From: Afipia sp.
GTDB lineage: Bacteria > Pseudomonadota > Alphaproteobacteria > Rhizobiales > Xanthobacteraceae
Direction of reading: 5' to 3'
DNA: 52,656 nt
Assembly: GCA_017474385.1 (NCBI GenBank)
Contig: JAFVHU010000009.1
Span: 1 to 52,656 of the forward strand
This document shows positions 9,033 through 18,612 of this stretch, piece after piece. Every line of letters begins with the position of its first letter. The first letter of the stretch is position 1. The notes beneath the pieces are model-generated. The model worked only from the letters and a program-made list of their open reading frames with translations. It searched no databases and was not told the DNA's origin. The translations under genes were made by a program, and so were the position numbers.

Positions 9033-9857
9033 TCAGGCCCTCCATATGCCGGTTGCCGCGGTCCTGCGGACATAGTCGGAGAAATCGCGCGCCGGTCGCC
9101 CCAGTGCCTGTTCGACGCCGGGCATCACCTTTGAATTGCGCCCGTCGAGAACCACGGTGAACAGCTCGTGCAGCAGATTGATCACGTCATCCGGAGCGCT
9201 GCCGCGCATGCCGTTCACGAATGCCTCGGGCGTCACCTGACGATAGCGGATCGGGCGGCCGACCGCCTGCGCGATTTCCCCGACAGCTTCGGCAAAGGTC
9301 AGCAGTCGCGGTCCGGTGACTTCATAAAGGCGATTGGTGTGACCATCTTCGGTGAGTGCGGCGGTCACCACGTCAGCGATATCGTCGATGTCGATGAAAG
9401 GCTCCGGCACTGGACCGGCGGGCAGCGCGATCTCGCCGGCCAGCACGCCGTCGATCAGATAGCCTTCGCTGAAATTCTGATCGAACCAGCTTGCACGCAC
9501 GATGGTCCAGTCGATGCCGCACGATTGCAGCACGGCTTCCGCCCGCTGCGCGCCGGGCTCGCCGCGGCCTGACAGCAGCACGATCCGTTCCAGTCCCTTG
9601 TCGCGGGCGAGGCGGCACAATTCGGCGATCGCTTCGGTGGCTCCGTCCACCGCCAGATCCGGTTGATAGGTCACATAGGCCGCGGAGATGCCGCCGAGTG
9701 CGGCGGCCCAGCCATCGGGTTTCGTCCAGTCGAATGCCGGCGCAGTGCTTCGCGACACCGGGCGGGTCGGAAAACCGCGTGCTTTCAGCAGGTTATTGAC
9801 GCGGCCGCCGGTCTTGCCGGTGCCGCCGATGATCAAAATCGGGTTCCGATGAGCCAT
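9033..9857 (-). CDS. NAD(P)H-binding NmrA-like protein
   Basis: A 274-residue atypical SDR with the N-terminal nucleotide motif G-G-T-G-K-T-G and no classical Y-x-x-x-K active site visible. This is the NmrA / NAD(P)-binding type that often senses redox state or acts as an oxidoreductase. The frame is open to a TTG at 9875, but the ATG at 9857 has an AAGGGA ribosome site and begins the fold directly. It is the first gene of a unit with the DUF1772 protein and faces away from the TetR gene, with the operator 18 bases upstream of its start. Confidence 0.85.
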   Translation of the reverse strand: MAHRNPILIIGGTGKTGGRVNNLLKARGFPTRPVSRSTAPAFDWTKPDGWAAALGGISAAYVTYQPDLAVDGATEAIAELCRLARDKGLERIVLLSGRGEPGAQRAEAVLQSCGIDWTIVRASWFDQNFSEGYLIDGVLAGEIALPAGPVPEPFIDIDDIADVVTAALTEDGHTNRLYEVTGPRLLTFAEAVGEIAQAVGRPIRYRQVTPEAFVNGMRGSAPDDVINLLHELFTVVLDGRNSKVMPGVEQALGRPARDFSDYVRRTAATGIWRA

Positions 9858-9875
9858 GAGAAACGTCCCTTCCAA

Positions 9876-9924
9876 AAATACGAGGATATCTCGTATTTGT
9901 AAAAAGCGATAAACTCTCGTATTA
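9876..9924. promoter_or_regulatory. Palindromic operator in the TetR / NmrA divergent region
   Basis: AAATACGAG-GATAT-CTCGTATTT (9876-9898) has perfect 9-bp arms. A further half-site, CTCGTATTA, lies at 9916-9924. The palindrome sits just before the NmrA-like gene and the half-site nearer the TetR gene, the expected place for a TetR dimer to repress both directions. No -35/-10 elements could be assigned with confidence. Confidence 0.75.
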
Positions 9925-9958
9925 ATCCCGTCAAGCGATTTTCGGCAGCGGGTGCGCG

Positions 9959-10609
9959 ATGGCGACGAAGAAAATGAAACCGGCGAGTGCCGAGGTTGAG
10001 CCGGCGGGGCTCGCGCGTCTTGTGCCCACGCAGAAGCGCAGCCGCGAGCGCTATGAAAAGATTCTCGAATGCGCCGCCGAGATGATCGCGGAGCGAGGCA
10101 GCGAAGCCTTTCGCATGAGCGACATCGTCGAGCGCAGCGGCGTGCCGTTCGGCTCGCTCTACCAGTACTTTCCTGACAAGACGGCGATCATCGGCACACT
10201 GGCGGAGCGCTACAACGCGGTCGGGCGCGCCTGCGTCCGGCAGGAATTGGCAGGTGTCACCGACGCCGCGGGCCTGCGTCCGGCGCTGTGGCGGATCGTC
10301 GATGGCTACTACCGGATGTTCATGAATGAGCCGGTGATGCGCGACATCTGGCAGGCCACCCAGGCCGACCGCGCATTGCAGAAACTGGACGAGGACGACA
10401 GCGAGTTTCTTGCGGGGCTTTTGCTCGAGACTTTCAAACGCGTCGCGCCGCGACGTGATGTCGCAACGCTGGCCGCGACCGCCCGCCTGACCATGACGCT
10501 GATTGCCGCGGCGGTCCGGCACGCCATCACCCTCAAGCCGAAAGAGGCCGAGCGGATGATCGCACTGTTCAAGCGGATGCTGCCGGACAACCCGGCTGTA
10601 CTCGCTTGA
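9959..10609 (+). CDS. TetR/AcrR family transcriptional regulator
   Basis: A 216-residue regulator. The N-terminal helix-turn-helix occupies about residues 30-75 and contains A-A-E-M-I-A-E-R-G, then the recognition helix region S-G-V-P-F-G-S-L-Y-Q-Y-F-P-D-K, which is classic TetR. The C-terminal part is an all-helical ligand domain of normal size. It is divergent from the NmrA-like/DUF1772 operon, and the palindrome at 9876-9898 lies between them, so it probably represses that operon and itself until an unknown ligand binds. Confidence 0.92.
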   Translation: MATKKMKPASAEVEPAGLARLVPTQKRSRERYEKILECAAEMIAERGSEAFRMSDIVERSGVPFGSLYQYFPDKTAIIGTLAERYNAVGRACVRQELAGVTDAAGLRPALWRIVDGYYRMFMNEPVMRDIWQATQADRALQKLDEDDSEFLAGLLLETFKRVAPRRDVATLAATARLTMTLIAAAVRHAITLKPKEAERMIALFKRMLPDNPAVLA

Positions 10610-10777
10610 AATTCTTGATCAAAGGACTCTGACAGCCTCGTTGGCTTCCGCATCTCCTGGTGTCCGCTGCAACGGATGCCTGTCCTGCACGCATGGTCAC
10701 ACTTTCGTTTCTTGACGGGCCGAAAACGCCGGAAGAACGCTTGATCCAGACAGATTTACCTTTGGAGATTGCGAACG

Positions 10778-11035
10778 ATGAATAGACAGAAAATCATTCT
10801 GGCTGCGGCGGCGATCGCGGCGTTCTCGATTCTCGGCACGGGGATTTCCGTTGCGTATGATTATCCGTTCTGCAGGAAGGGTGAGGGGGAACCGGGCGAT
10901 TGCCGATACGATACCTACGAGCAATGTCTGGCTGCGGTCTCGGGCACGGCAGGTTGGTGCCAGCCGAACACCTGGCTTAAGCCGGCAGATCAGAGCATTC
11001 AGCCGCGGCGCGCGCGCCGTGCGCCTCGTTACTAA
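10778..11035 (+). CDS. DUF3551-type exported protein
   Basis: An 85-residue exported protein. The ATG at 10778 is preceded by GGAG at 10 bases; a TTG three codons earlier is less likely. A signal peptide (basic start, hydrophobic core, cleavage near S-V-A-Y) is followed by Y-P-F-C-R-K, a C-R-Y-D-T-Y-E-Q-C-L-A motif, W-C-Q-P-N and a basic tail. The spaced cysteines are the mark of the DUF3551 proteins found in many copies in Bradyrhizobium. The function is unknown. Confidence 0.8.
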   Translation: MNRQKIILAAAAIAAFSILGTGISVAYDYPFCRKGEGEPGDCRYDTYEQCLAAVSGTAGWCQPNTWLKPADQSIQPRRARRAPRY

Positions 11036-11351
11036 AACGACAGAGGATACGCTCGCCGTCGCCAAGAAGATCGCGAGTGCGTGCGCAAACGACACGCATG
11101 GATGATGATCTCGCTCTTTATACACGGCGCGAGGCGTTAGGCTGAATTTTCCCCTAACGCACTCGAAGCAGGCTCGCAGACGTGACGCTATTGCCGGTGC
11201 TTGCGCGGCTTTCTCCATGCGAACAACCGGCGTTCCGGGCGCTGCCGGTTTTGGACGCAATCTTAACCGTGTCATTTTACTCAAATGAAATTCCCACATG
11301 CGCCTATGGCGGCGAACGCAGAAGCGTCGTTGTGAAGGACCAGCAATAACG
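11036..11351. other. Gene-free stretch with one inverted repeat
   Basis: No convincing gene. It contains GCGTTAGG (11134-11141) and its complement CCTAACGC (11153-11160) separated by 11 bases, a possible hairpin after the DUF3551 gene or an operator for the GGDEF gene. It lacks a good T-run on either side. Confidence 0.4.
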
Positions 11352-13244
11352 ATGACCCCACGGTCCATCAGCCATCTCGGAGCAGCTCTGCAACGGGTCA
11401 AAAGCCAACTCATGCGCAGCATGGCGTGCGGCGGCGATCACAGTCTGCGCCGCAAGTTGCTGATCGGCACCGGGATCGCACTCGTCTGCACGGCGATCCT
11501 TGCCATCAGCGTGATCGGCCAATCGCTCGACGACTATCGCCACGCCCGGCAGAATCTTCGCGGGCTGGAGAGCTTCCGGCTGATCCTCGATACAGCCAAT
11601 CTTCTTTCGGCCGAGCGCGGGCCGTCGAACAGCGTGCTGGGCGCGACCGCCGCGCAACACGGTGCGCTACGCGAACGGCTCACGGCATTCCGCGCCCGGT
11701 CTGACGCCATTCTCGATCAATTGTCCACGAACGCCGGCGTCCCGCCGGAACTGCTCGCCCCCGCGAAGGCACAGCTTCAGAAAGGCCGGCAGGAGGTGGA
11801 TCGCGTTGCGGCCATCCCGCGGGATCGCCGCGGCCTCGAAGACGTGCAGTCCGTCATCGAGAACATGTTCGAAGTGGTCGATATCTTTCAGTCGGTCATC
11901 GTATGGAAAGCGGGCGCCCTGACGGCGCAGAATCCCGAACTGGCGGCGCCGGTGATGATCGGGCGAATATTCGGAGAGTTGCGTGAGTTCGGCGGCAGGA
12001 TCGCGTCGCAGATCATGGCGCCGATCGCCGTCAGTCAGCCATTGCAGCTCAAGCATCTTGTCGACAGCAACCGGACGCGTGGGCGCATTTTGGAATTGTG
12101 GCGGCTGGCCGGCAATCAGAAGGTCATCGGCATCCAAGATCCGCGTCTTGCAGCAGATCTGGGCGATGCCGAGTTGATGTTTTTCGGTGAGGGCCTCGGC
12201 ATTCTCGACGGTCTGGTCGCGGAGGGCCGCAAATCGGGCAATTACTCCATGACGGCCGACGAATTCACTGTCCGCTTCGTCAGCACCCTGAAACCGCTCG
12301 AACGTCTGCGCGGAGATTTCCTCGACGTCACCATTGAGCGGTTGACCGAGCTTCGCAACGGCGCGCTTGCGATTCTTGCGGTGACGATCGCTATCACGAC
12401 GGTCATTCTCGCCATTCTGGCCGGCCTGCTGGTTGCAGCCCAGCGCTTTGTGTTCGGCCCGCTGATGCGGGCGCGGGAAGCGGTGATCGTGCTGGCGGAA
12501 GACCGGCCTACCGTGCCTCATCAAGAGCCGCATCATCACGCCACCGAGATGCGCCGGCTGTTCGACGCCATCGCGATCCTGCGCGACAGCCTCGCCGAGC
12601 GCGCATCGCTGACGAAGAAGCTCAAGCAGCAGGCGGAGACCGACGGCCTGACCGGTCTGATGAATCGCCGCGCGCTCGACATGATCGGCGAAAGTCATAC
12701 CAGCAGTCAGGTGATGGCCGACGGCGCCTGCCTGATTCTCATGGACATCGATCATTTCAAGTCGATCAACGACCGCTACGGCCATCTCGAAGGCGATCAC
12801 GTCTTGAGAGAAAGCGTGCGGCTGATGCGGCCGATGCTGGGCCAGAACGACATCTTCGCCCGCTTCGGCGGCGAGGAATTCGTCATCCTGGTTCCGGGAC
12901 ACGATCTCAGCGAAGCGAATGCGCTGGCAAAGCGAATTCGCGCCGCGCTGGAAACGCACGAGATCGTTTTGTCCAACGGCGCTAAGCTAACCGTCACGGC
13001 AAGCTTCGGCGTCGCGAGGGGCAATCTCGGCCAGTTCGCGTGGCGGCGGCTGGTCGAAGCCGCCGATGCCGCGCTTTACCGCGCAAAATCCGATGGCCGC
13101 AATTGCGTCCGTCATTCGCTGACGCCGCAGCCGACGCTGGTGCCGGACCTGCCGGAAGATAATGATCTGAATGCTTCGCGTGAAACTCCGCCGCAGACGC
13201 TGACGATTGTCGGAGGAGCGTCGGCGGCGAAGCGTTCGTCGTGA
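11352..13244 (+). CDS. Membrane-bound GGDEF diguanylate cyclase
   Basis: About 630 residues. A first membrane helix near residues 35-55 and a second around 340-365 enclose a roughly 280-residue periplasmic, mostly helical sensor region; a short linker leads to a C-terminal GGDEF domain. The active-site signature is G-G-E-E-F at about 506-510, an accepted active variant, with the upstream M-D-I-D-H-F-K-S-I-N-D metal/GTP motif intact. The usual RxxD inhibitory site is not conserved (G-Q-N-D instead), so product inhibition may be absent. It should make cyclic di-GMP in response to an unknown signal. I choose the ATG at 11352 with GAAGGA upstream; the frame is open to 11298. Confidence 0.88.
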   Translation: MTPRSISHLGAALQRVKSQLMRSMACGGDHSLRRKLLIGTGIALVCTAILAISVIGQSLDDYRHARQNLRGLESFRLILDTANLLSAERGPSNSVLGATAAQHGALRERLTAFRARSDAILDQLSTNAGVPPELLAPAKAQLQKGRQEVDRVAAIPRDRRGLEDVQSVIENMFEVVDIFQSVIVWKAGALTAQNPELAAPVMIGRIFGELREFGGRIASQIMAPIAVSQPLQLKHLVDSNRTRGRILELWRLAGNQKVIGIQDPRLAADLGDAELMFFGEGLGILDGLVAEGRKSGNYSMTADEFTVRFVSTLKPLERLRGDFLDVTIERLTELRNGALAILAVTIAITTVILAILAGLLVAAQRFVFGPLMRAREAVIVLAEDRPTVPHQEPHHHATEMRRLFDAIAILRDSLAERASLTKKLKQQAETDGLTGLMNRRALDMIGESHTSSQVMADGACLILMDIDHFKSINDRYGHLEGDHVLRESVRLMRPMLGQNDIFARFGGEEFVILVPGHDLSEANALAKRIRAALETHEIVLSNGAKLTVTASFGVARGNLGQFAWRRLVEAADAALYRAKSDGRNCVRHSLTPQPTLVPDLPEDNDLNASRETPPQTLTIVGGASAAKRSS

Positions 13245-13256
13245 ACCGTCAGGACA

Positions 13257-14228
13257 TCACGGCGCTTGTGGCGTCCAGATCTTGACAGCGGCGGTATCCA
13301 GTTTTTTCGGGATCAGGCTCTCGCCGAGGAACGCATCGGCGATCTTCTGCTGCTCGGTGAGGCCAGCGGGGGTGACCGCGCCGACGCCGTAGCTGCGGTG
13401 GCTGTTGGCCTCTTCGACGGTCGCAGCGTCGATGCCCCACAGTCCGGCCAGCAGCACGGCGGCTTCCTTCGGATTGGCCTTTACCCACTTGCCGGTGTCG
13501 CGCAGCTTGGCGAACACGATGTTCAGCACGTCGCTGCGGCGACCCGCAAAGGTTTCCGAGGCAAGATAGTAACGCTTGTAGCTTGCGAGGCCGCCGCTGC
13601 CGTCGCTGAGAACGGTTGCGCCGGACTGCCGCTGCGCGCTGGTCAGGAACGGATCCCACGCCACCCAGGCGTCGACATTGTTGCTGACGAATGCCGCGCG
13701 TCCGTCGGCAGGTGCCAGATAAGCGGGCGAGATGTCCTTGAAAGTCAGCCCGGCCTTGGCAAGAGCGGCGAGCAGCAGATAGTGGCTGCCGGCGCCTTTG
13801 GTCACCGCGATCTTCTTGCCCTTGAGGTCCGCCAGCGTCTTGATCGGCGAGTCCTTGGCCACGAGAATCGCCTGTGCCGCCGGCGACGCGCTTTCCTCTG
13901 CCACGTAAGCGAGCTTCGATCCGGCCGCCTGCGCGAAAATCGGGACGGTGTCGGCAACGTCCGCGCCGAAATCGAGATTGCCGACGCCGAGCGATTCCAG
14001 CAGCGGAAGACCGCTGGAGAACTCATGCCACGAGACCTTCACGCCGAGCGGTGCGAGGGCCTTGTCCAGTTCACCGTTGGCGCGGAGGACCGCGATCAGC
14101 GTCGACGATTTCTGCAAGCCGATCCGGATTTGATCGTCGGGCTTGTCCTGCGCGAACGATGCCGTCGCTGCGAGCATCAGTGAAGCCGCGGCGAAAAGCC
14201 CGGCGAATGTTCTGAAAGGTTGCGTCAT
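13257..14228 (-). CDS. Sulfonate-type ABC transporter substrate-binding protein (copy 1, divergent)
   Basis: A 323-residue periplasmic binding protein of the SsuA/TauA type. It has a signal peptide ending A-S-F-A-Q, then R-I-G-L-Q-K-S-S, the ligand-domain motif F-S-S-G-L-P-L-L-E-S-L-G-V-G-N-L-D-F-G, and D-L-K-G-K-K-I-A-V-T-K-G. The two downstream paralogues have [10 protein letters not shown] at the same place. It points away from the rest of the ssu cluster across a 443-base gap and ends 12 bases from the end of the GGDEF gene. The ATG at 14228 starts the signal peptide; a longer frame to 14324 is unlikely. Confidence 0.88.
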   Translation of the reverse strand: MTQPFRTFAGLFAAASLMLAATASFAQDKPDDQIRIGLQKSSTLIAVLRANGELDKALAPLGVKVSWHEFSSGLPLLESLGVGNLDFGADVADTVPIFAQAAGSKLAYVAEESASPAAQAILVAKDSPIKTLADLKGKKIAVTKGAGSHYLLLAALAKAGLTFKDISPAYLAPADGRAAFVSNNVDAWVAWDPFLTSAQRQSGATVLSDGSGGLASYKRYYLASETFAGRRSDVLNIVFAKLRDTGKWVKANPKEAAVLLAGLWGIDAATVEEANSHRSYGVGAVTPAGLTEQQKIADAFLGESLIPKKLDTAAVKIWTPQAP

Positions 14229-14671
14229 TGTTCCATGTCCCTGAAGCGGCGATGAACAGCCGCTGACAATTGTCGTCGTGAAAGCGGTGATCGCCTGATC
14301 TGCAGCGCGAAGTGTAGAAAACAAGCTTGATAATGAGTGTCCAAAGTTCCGCTGTCCGGCGCGGGCTTCGTTCTCATTTCATCTGTTTGCGTGAAATGAA
14401 TGCGCGGTCGGAGTTTTCGCCCCATACGTCCGCAGACGCTTTTGAAATCTCGTGACGATGTGTTGCATCGTTAACGCCGGCGTGAACAAAATTCGTGCAG
14501 AAAAATCAGTCTGCGTTCAGCGCGCTTTCCGAAACTTTTTCATTGAGTGCGTGCACCCGGACAGTGCGGGCATCGCTATTTTCGCGGAGCACTCGACACC
14601 CCCAATCCGCATGATCATCATTCCAGACCACGAACGCAGCCATGTGCGCGTTCATGTGCTGGAGATTTGGA
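14229..14671. other. Divergent intergenic region of the ssu locus
   Basis: No gene is seen. It must hold promoters for the divergent substrate-binding protein genes. It is less GC-rich than its flanks, but I could not assign a CysB/Cbl-like or sigma site with confidence. Confidence 0.5.
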
Positions 14672-15622
14672 ATGAAGCGACGGGAATTTCTAAAACTGTC
14701 TACGGCAGCAATTGCCGTTGCGGCGTCGTCTGGAGCGGCGCGTGCGCAGACGGCCGCGAAGGAAGTCCGCATCGGCTATCAGAAGACTGGCGTTCTGGTG
14801 ATCGCGCGTCAGCAGGGAACTCTTGAGACGCGATTTGCCGCAAGCGGCGTGTCGGTCAAATGGATCGAGTTCACATCGGGGCCGCCATTGCTGGAGGCGA
14901 TCAGCAACGGCGCCGCGGATTTCGGCGCGGTCGGGGATTCGCCGCCGATTTTCGCGCAGGCTGCGAATGCCAATATTGTTTATGCGGCGGCATCGCCTAT
15001 CAGCAACGGACAGGGGATTCTGGTTCCCCCTAGCTCATCCATCCGAACCATCGCGGATCTCAAGGGCAAGCGTGTCGGCTTCACCAAGGGTTCAAGCGCA
15101 CACAACATTGTCGTGCAGACGCTTGAGAAAGTAGGACTCACCTATGGAGACATCACGCCGGTTTATCTGACGCCGCCGGATGCCGGACCCGCCTTCGCCA
15201 ATGGCAGCATCGATGCATGGGCGGTGTGGGATCCTTATTTTGCGATCGGCGAAAAGAAGCAGAGCGCGCGCATTCTCATCAATGCCTATGAGGTGGCGAA
15301 AACCAACGCCTTCTTCATTGCCAATCGCGATTTTGCCAACAAGCAGCCGGGGCCGCTGCGCGACGTGATCGCGGGTCTGGCAGTGGCGGCGAACTGGGCG
15401 GAGAACAATCGCGATGCGGTCGCAAAGTCCCTGCACGAAATCACCGGCGTGCCGCTCGACATTCAGACGCTGGCCGCGAGCCGCGCGTCGTTCGCGATCG
15501 GCCCCGTGACCGACGGCATCATCGAAACCCAGCAGGGCGTCGCCGATCGCTTCCACAAGCTCGGACTGATCCCGAAGCGGATCGCCGTCCGGGACATTGT
15601 CTGGAAGCCGGCACAGACCTGA
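14672..15622 (+). CDS. Sulfonate-type ABC transporter substrate-binding protein (copy 2)
   Basis: A 316-residue SsuA-like binding protein. It starts M-K-R-R-E-F-L-K-L-S, a twin-arginine-like signal, with GGAG about 10 bases before the ATG at 14672. The mature part opens E-V-R-I-G-Y-Q-K-T-G and includes [11 protein letters not shown] and D-L-K-G-K-R-V-G-F-T-K-G-S-S-A-H-N. It delivers an organosulfonate to the SsuBC channel encoded downstream. It is the first gene of the rightward cluster and a clear paralogue of the next gene. Confidence 0.9.
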   Translation: MKRREFLKLSTAAIAVAASSGAARAQTAAKEVRIGYQKTGVLVIARQQGTLETRFAASGVSVKWIEFTSGPPLLEAISNGAADFGAVGDSPPIFAQAANANIVYAAASPISNGQGILVPPSSSIRTIADLKGKRVGFTKGSSAHNIVVQTLEKVGLTYGDITPVYLTPPDAGPAFANGSIDAWAVWDPYFAIGEKKQSARILINAYEVAKTNAFFIANRDFANKQPGPLRDVIAGLAVAANWAENNRDAVAKSLHEITGVPLDIQTLAASRASFAIGPVTDGIIETQQGVADRFHKLGLIPKRIAVRDIVWKPAQT

Positions 15623-15664
15623 CGCCTCAGTATCCCCAATCGCTCTCCTTCAAAGGATATCTCC

Positions 15665-16633
15665 ATGCACACCCGTCGCGCATTTACGAAGCTTACCCTG
15701 GCGGCCTCTGCCGCCGCAGCGCTGGCGCTCACGGCGATCCTGCCGGTGACGTCGGCGCAGGCTCAAGAGAAAGTCGTCCGCATCGGTTTCCAGAAGTACG
15801 GCAAGCTGGTGCTGCTGAAGAGCAAGGGCTCGCTCGAGCCGAAGCTGAAGGCACTGGGTTACAATGTCGTCTGGACCGAGTTTCCATCCGGCCCGCCGCT
15901 GCTGGAAGCGCTCAACGTCGGCGCAATCGACTTCGGCAACACCGGCGAAGCGCCGCCGATCTTCGCGCAGGCCGCTGGCGCGCCGATTCAGTATGTGGCC
16001 TATGAGCCGCCCGCGCCGCAAGGCGAGGCGATTCTTGTTCCAAAAGACAGTCCGCTGAAGACGGTTGCCGACCTGAAAGGCAAGAAGGTCGCGCTCAACA
16101 AAGGCTCGAACGTTCACTATCTTCTCGTGAAGGCACTCGAAAAGGCCGGTGTCAAATACAGCGAGATCACGCCGGTGTTCCTCGCGCCCGCCGATGCCCG
16201 CGCGGCCTTTGAGAAGGGCGCGGTCGATGCCTGGGTGATCTGGGATCCGTTCCAGGCCGCGGCCGAAGTGGCGACGCAGGCGCGCACGCTGGCGGACGGC
16301 ACCGGCATCGTCTCCAACTACCAGTTTTATTTTTCCTCGCAGAAGTTTCTCAGCGCCGATCCGAAGATCGTCGATCTGGTGCTGGCGCAACTGAGCGAAG
16401 TCGACGACTGGGCGAAGGGTGACATCAAGGCGGTCGCCGAGCAGCTTAGCCCCTCGGTGGGCCTGCCCGTGCCGGTGATTGAACTGGCCTTGAAGCGCCA
16501 GTCCTACGGCATCAAGCCGATCAACGATCAGGTCATCGCCGAGCAGCAACAGGTCGCCGACACGTTCTTCAGTCTTGGCCTGATTCCGAAGGCCATCAAG
16601 ATTTCCGATGTAGCAAGGAAGTCCGGATCATGA
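15665..16633 (+). CDS. ssuA: Aliphatic sulfonate ABC transporter substrate-binding protein (copy 3)
   Basis: A 322-residue periplasmic binding protein with a signal peptide ending S-A-Q-A-Q and the mature start R-I-G-F-Q-K-Y-G. Motifs [19 protein letters not shown] and [17 protein letters not shown] match SsuA. AAGGATATCTCC precedes the ATG. Its stop overlaps the ssuD start by four bases, so of the three binding proteins this is the one coupled to the operon, and I give it the ssuA symbol. Confidence 0.9.
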   Translation: MHTRRAFTKLTLAASAAAALALTAILPVTSAQAQEKVVRIGFQKYGKLVLLKSKGSLEPKLKALGYNVVWTEFPSGPPLLEALNVGAIDFGNTGEAPPIFAQAAGAPIQYVAYEPPAPQGEAILVPKDSPLKTVADLKGKKVALNKGSNVHYLLVKALEKAGVKYSEITPVFLAPADARAAFEKGAVDAWVIWDPFQAAAEVATQARTLADGTGIVSNYQFYFSSQKFLSADPKIVDLVLAQLSEVDDWAKGDIKAVAEQLSPSVGLPVPVIELALKRQSYGIKPINDQVIAEQQQVADTFFSLGLIPKAIKISDVARKSGS

Positions 16634-17796
16634 GCGCGAATACAACACCAGCCAACGTCCTCTGGTTCCTGCCGACCCACGGCGACAGCCGCTATCTCGG
16701 CACCACCACCGGCGGGCGCGAGGTGAACTTCAACTACCTGCGCCAGATCGCGCAGGCCGCCGACCAGCTCGGCTATTTCGGGGTGCTGCTGCCGACCGGG
16801 CGCAGTTGCGAAGATTCGTGGGTGGTGGCGTCGGCGGTGGCGCCATGGACAGAGCGGCTGCGTTATCTCGTCGCCGTGCGTCCCGGTTTGCAGTCGCCGA
16901 GCGTCGCGGCGCGCATGACCGCGACGCTGGATCGCGTGTCGAACGGCCGGCTGCTGATCAATGTCGTGACCGGCGGCGATCCGGTCGAGAACAAGGGCGA
17001 CGGCATTTTCCTCGATCACGATGAACGCTACGCCGTGACGCGCGAGTTTCTGAACGTCTACAGCGATCTGCTCGCGGGCAAGACCGTCAACGTGCAGGGC
17101 AAGCATATCTCGATCGAGGATGGGCGGCTGCTGTTTGAGCCGGTGCAGTCGCCGCGCCCGCCGCTGTACTTCGGCGGTTCGTCGGATGCCGGTATCGACG
17201 TCGCGGTGGACACCGTGGACAAGTATCTCACCTGGGGCGAGCCTCCGGCGCAGGTCGCCGAGAAGATCGCGCGCGTGAAGGCCGCCGCCGACAAAAAGGG
17301 CCGCAAGCTTTCCTTCGGCATTCGCCTGCATGTGATTGTGCGCGAGACCAATGAAGCCGCGTGGCGCGCGGCGGACGAACTCATTCAGTACGTCACCGAC
17401 GACACCATCGCGGCGGCGCAGAAGATCTTCTCACGGATGGATTCCGTCGGCCAGCAGCGTATGGCGCAGCTTCATGGCGGCCGCCGCGACAAGCTCGAGA
17501 TCAGCCCGAACCTGTGGGCCGGTGTCGGTCTGGTGCGCGGCGGCGCGGGAACGGCGCTGGTCGGTGACGCGCAGACGGTGGCGGCGCGCATCAAGGAGTA
17601 TCAGGACGTCGGCGTCGATACCTTCATCATGTCCGGCTACCCGCACCTCGAAGAGGCCTATCGCTTCGCCGAGCTGGTGTTCCCGCTGCTCAACCTGAAC
17701 CAGTCCAATGTTGCGCATCTGCGCGTTAACACCGGACCGTTCGGCGAGACCATCGGCAACGATTTCCGTCCCCAGAAGCAGGCCTCGTCGTCATGA
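16630..17796 (+). CDS. ssuD: FMNH2-dependent alkanesulfonate monooxygenase
   Basis: A 388-residue flavin-dependent monooxygenase of the luciferase-like fold. It uses reduced FMN and oxygen to split alkanesulfonates into aldehyde and sulfite, freeing sulfur for assimilation. The sequence follows SsuD from end to end: [32 protein letters not shown] and the C-terminal [10 protein letters not shown]. The length matches the family. It overlaps ssuA and ssuC by four bases each, giving tight coupling. Reduced flavin would come from the flavin reductase at 19478-20065. Confidence 0.96.
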   Translation: MSANTTPANVLWFLPTHGDSRYLGTTTGGREVNFNYLRQIAQAADQLGYFGVLLPTGRSCEDSWVVASAVAPWTERLRYLVAVRPGLQSPSVAARMTATLDRVSNGRLLINVVTGGDPVENKGDGIFLDHDERYAVTREFLNVYSDLLAGKTVNVQGKHISIEDGRLLFEPVQSPRPPLYFGGSSDAGIDVAVDTVDKYLTWGEPPAQVAEKIARVKAAADKKGRKLSFGIRLHVIVRETNEAAWRAADELIQYVTDDTIAAAQKIFSRMDSVGQQRMAQLHGGRRDKLEISPNLWAGVGLVRGGAGTALVGDAQTVAARIKEYQDVGVDTFIMSGYPHLEEAYRFAELVFPLLNLNQSNVAHLRVNTGPFGETIGNDFRPQKQASSS

Positions 17797-18605
17797 GCCT
17801 CGCGGAGTCCCTATCACAGGCGCGTTCGCGCAGTTTTCGCATTCCGCGCGCCGACGGCCTGACGCAGTGGATCGTCCCGCTGGCGATCCTGCTGATCTGG
17901 CAGGTGGCATGCGTCACCGGCTTCGTGTCGGCGCGGGTGCTTCCGGCTCCCTCGGACGTGGCGGTAGCGGGATGGAAATTGCTGCTGTCGGGTGAACTGA
18001 TCCGCAACATCTGGGTCAGTTTCTGGCGCGCCAGCGTCGGTTTCATCATCGGCGGAGGCATCGGATTTCTCTTCGGTCTTGCCAATGGCCTGTCGCAGCT
18101 CAGCAACAAGCTGACCGACACCACGTTGCAGATGGTGCGCAACGTGCCGCATCTCGCACTGATCCCGCTGGTGATCCTGTGGTTCGGCATCGACGAGTCG
18201 GCGAAACTGTTCCTGGTTGCGCTCGGCGTGTTCTTCCCGATCTATCTCAACACGCTGCACGGCATTCGCACCGTCGATCCGCATCTGATCGAGATGGGCC
18301 GCATCTACGGCATGACCAACAGCGAACTGTTTCGCCGTGTGATCTTCCCCGGCGCGCTGCCGTCGATCTTCGTGGGCCTGCGTTTTGCACTCGGCATCAT
18401 GTGGCTGACACTGATCGTGGCGGAAACCATCGCGGCATCGTCCGGACTTGGCTACATGGCGATGCAGGCGCGAGAGTTCATGCTGATCGATGTTGTCGTT
18501 CTCAGCATCCTGATCTACGCCTTGCTCGGCAAGGTAGCGGATTCCACCGCACGCGTGCTGGAGCGATTCACGCTGTCCTGGCACCCGGCATTCCAGAAAC
18601 ACTGA
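17793..18605 (+). CDS. ssuC: Aliphatic sulfonate ABC transporter permease
   Basis: A 270-residue inner-membrane permease with about six membrane helices. The cytoplasmic E-M-G-R-I-Y-G-M-T loop followed by [18 protein letters not shown] is the EAA-type motif that docks with the ATPase. It forms the channel for sulfonates with SsuB. The ATG overlaps the ssuD stop (ATGA) and the next gene begins seven bases after its end. Confidence 0.93.
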   Translation: MSLAESLSQARSRSFRIPRADGLTQWIVPLAILLIWQVACVTGFVSARVLPAPSDVAVAGWKLLLSGELIRNIWVSFWRASVGFIIGGGIGFLFGLANGLSQLSNKLTDTTLQMVRNVPHLALIPLVILWFGIDESAKLFLVALGVFFPIYLNTLHGIRTVDPHLIEMGRIYGMTNSELFRRVIFPGALPSIFVGLRFALGIMWLTLIVAETIAASSGLGYMAMQAREFMLIDVVVLSILIYALLGKVADSTARVLERFTLSWHPAFQKH

Positions 18606-18612
18606 GGCTCTC

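Noticed and set aside
11667-12959. 430-residue minus-strand frame opposite the GGDEF gene
   Set aside because: Antisense shadow of the cyclase with no motifs or start signal.
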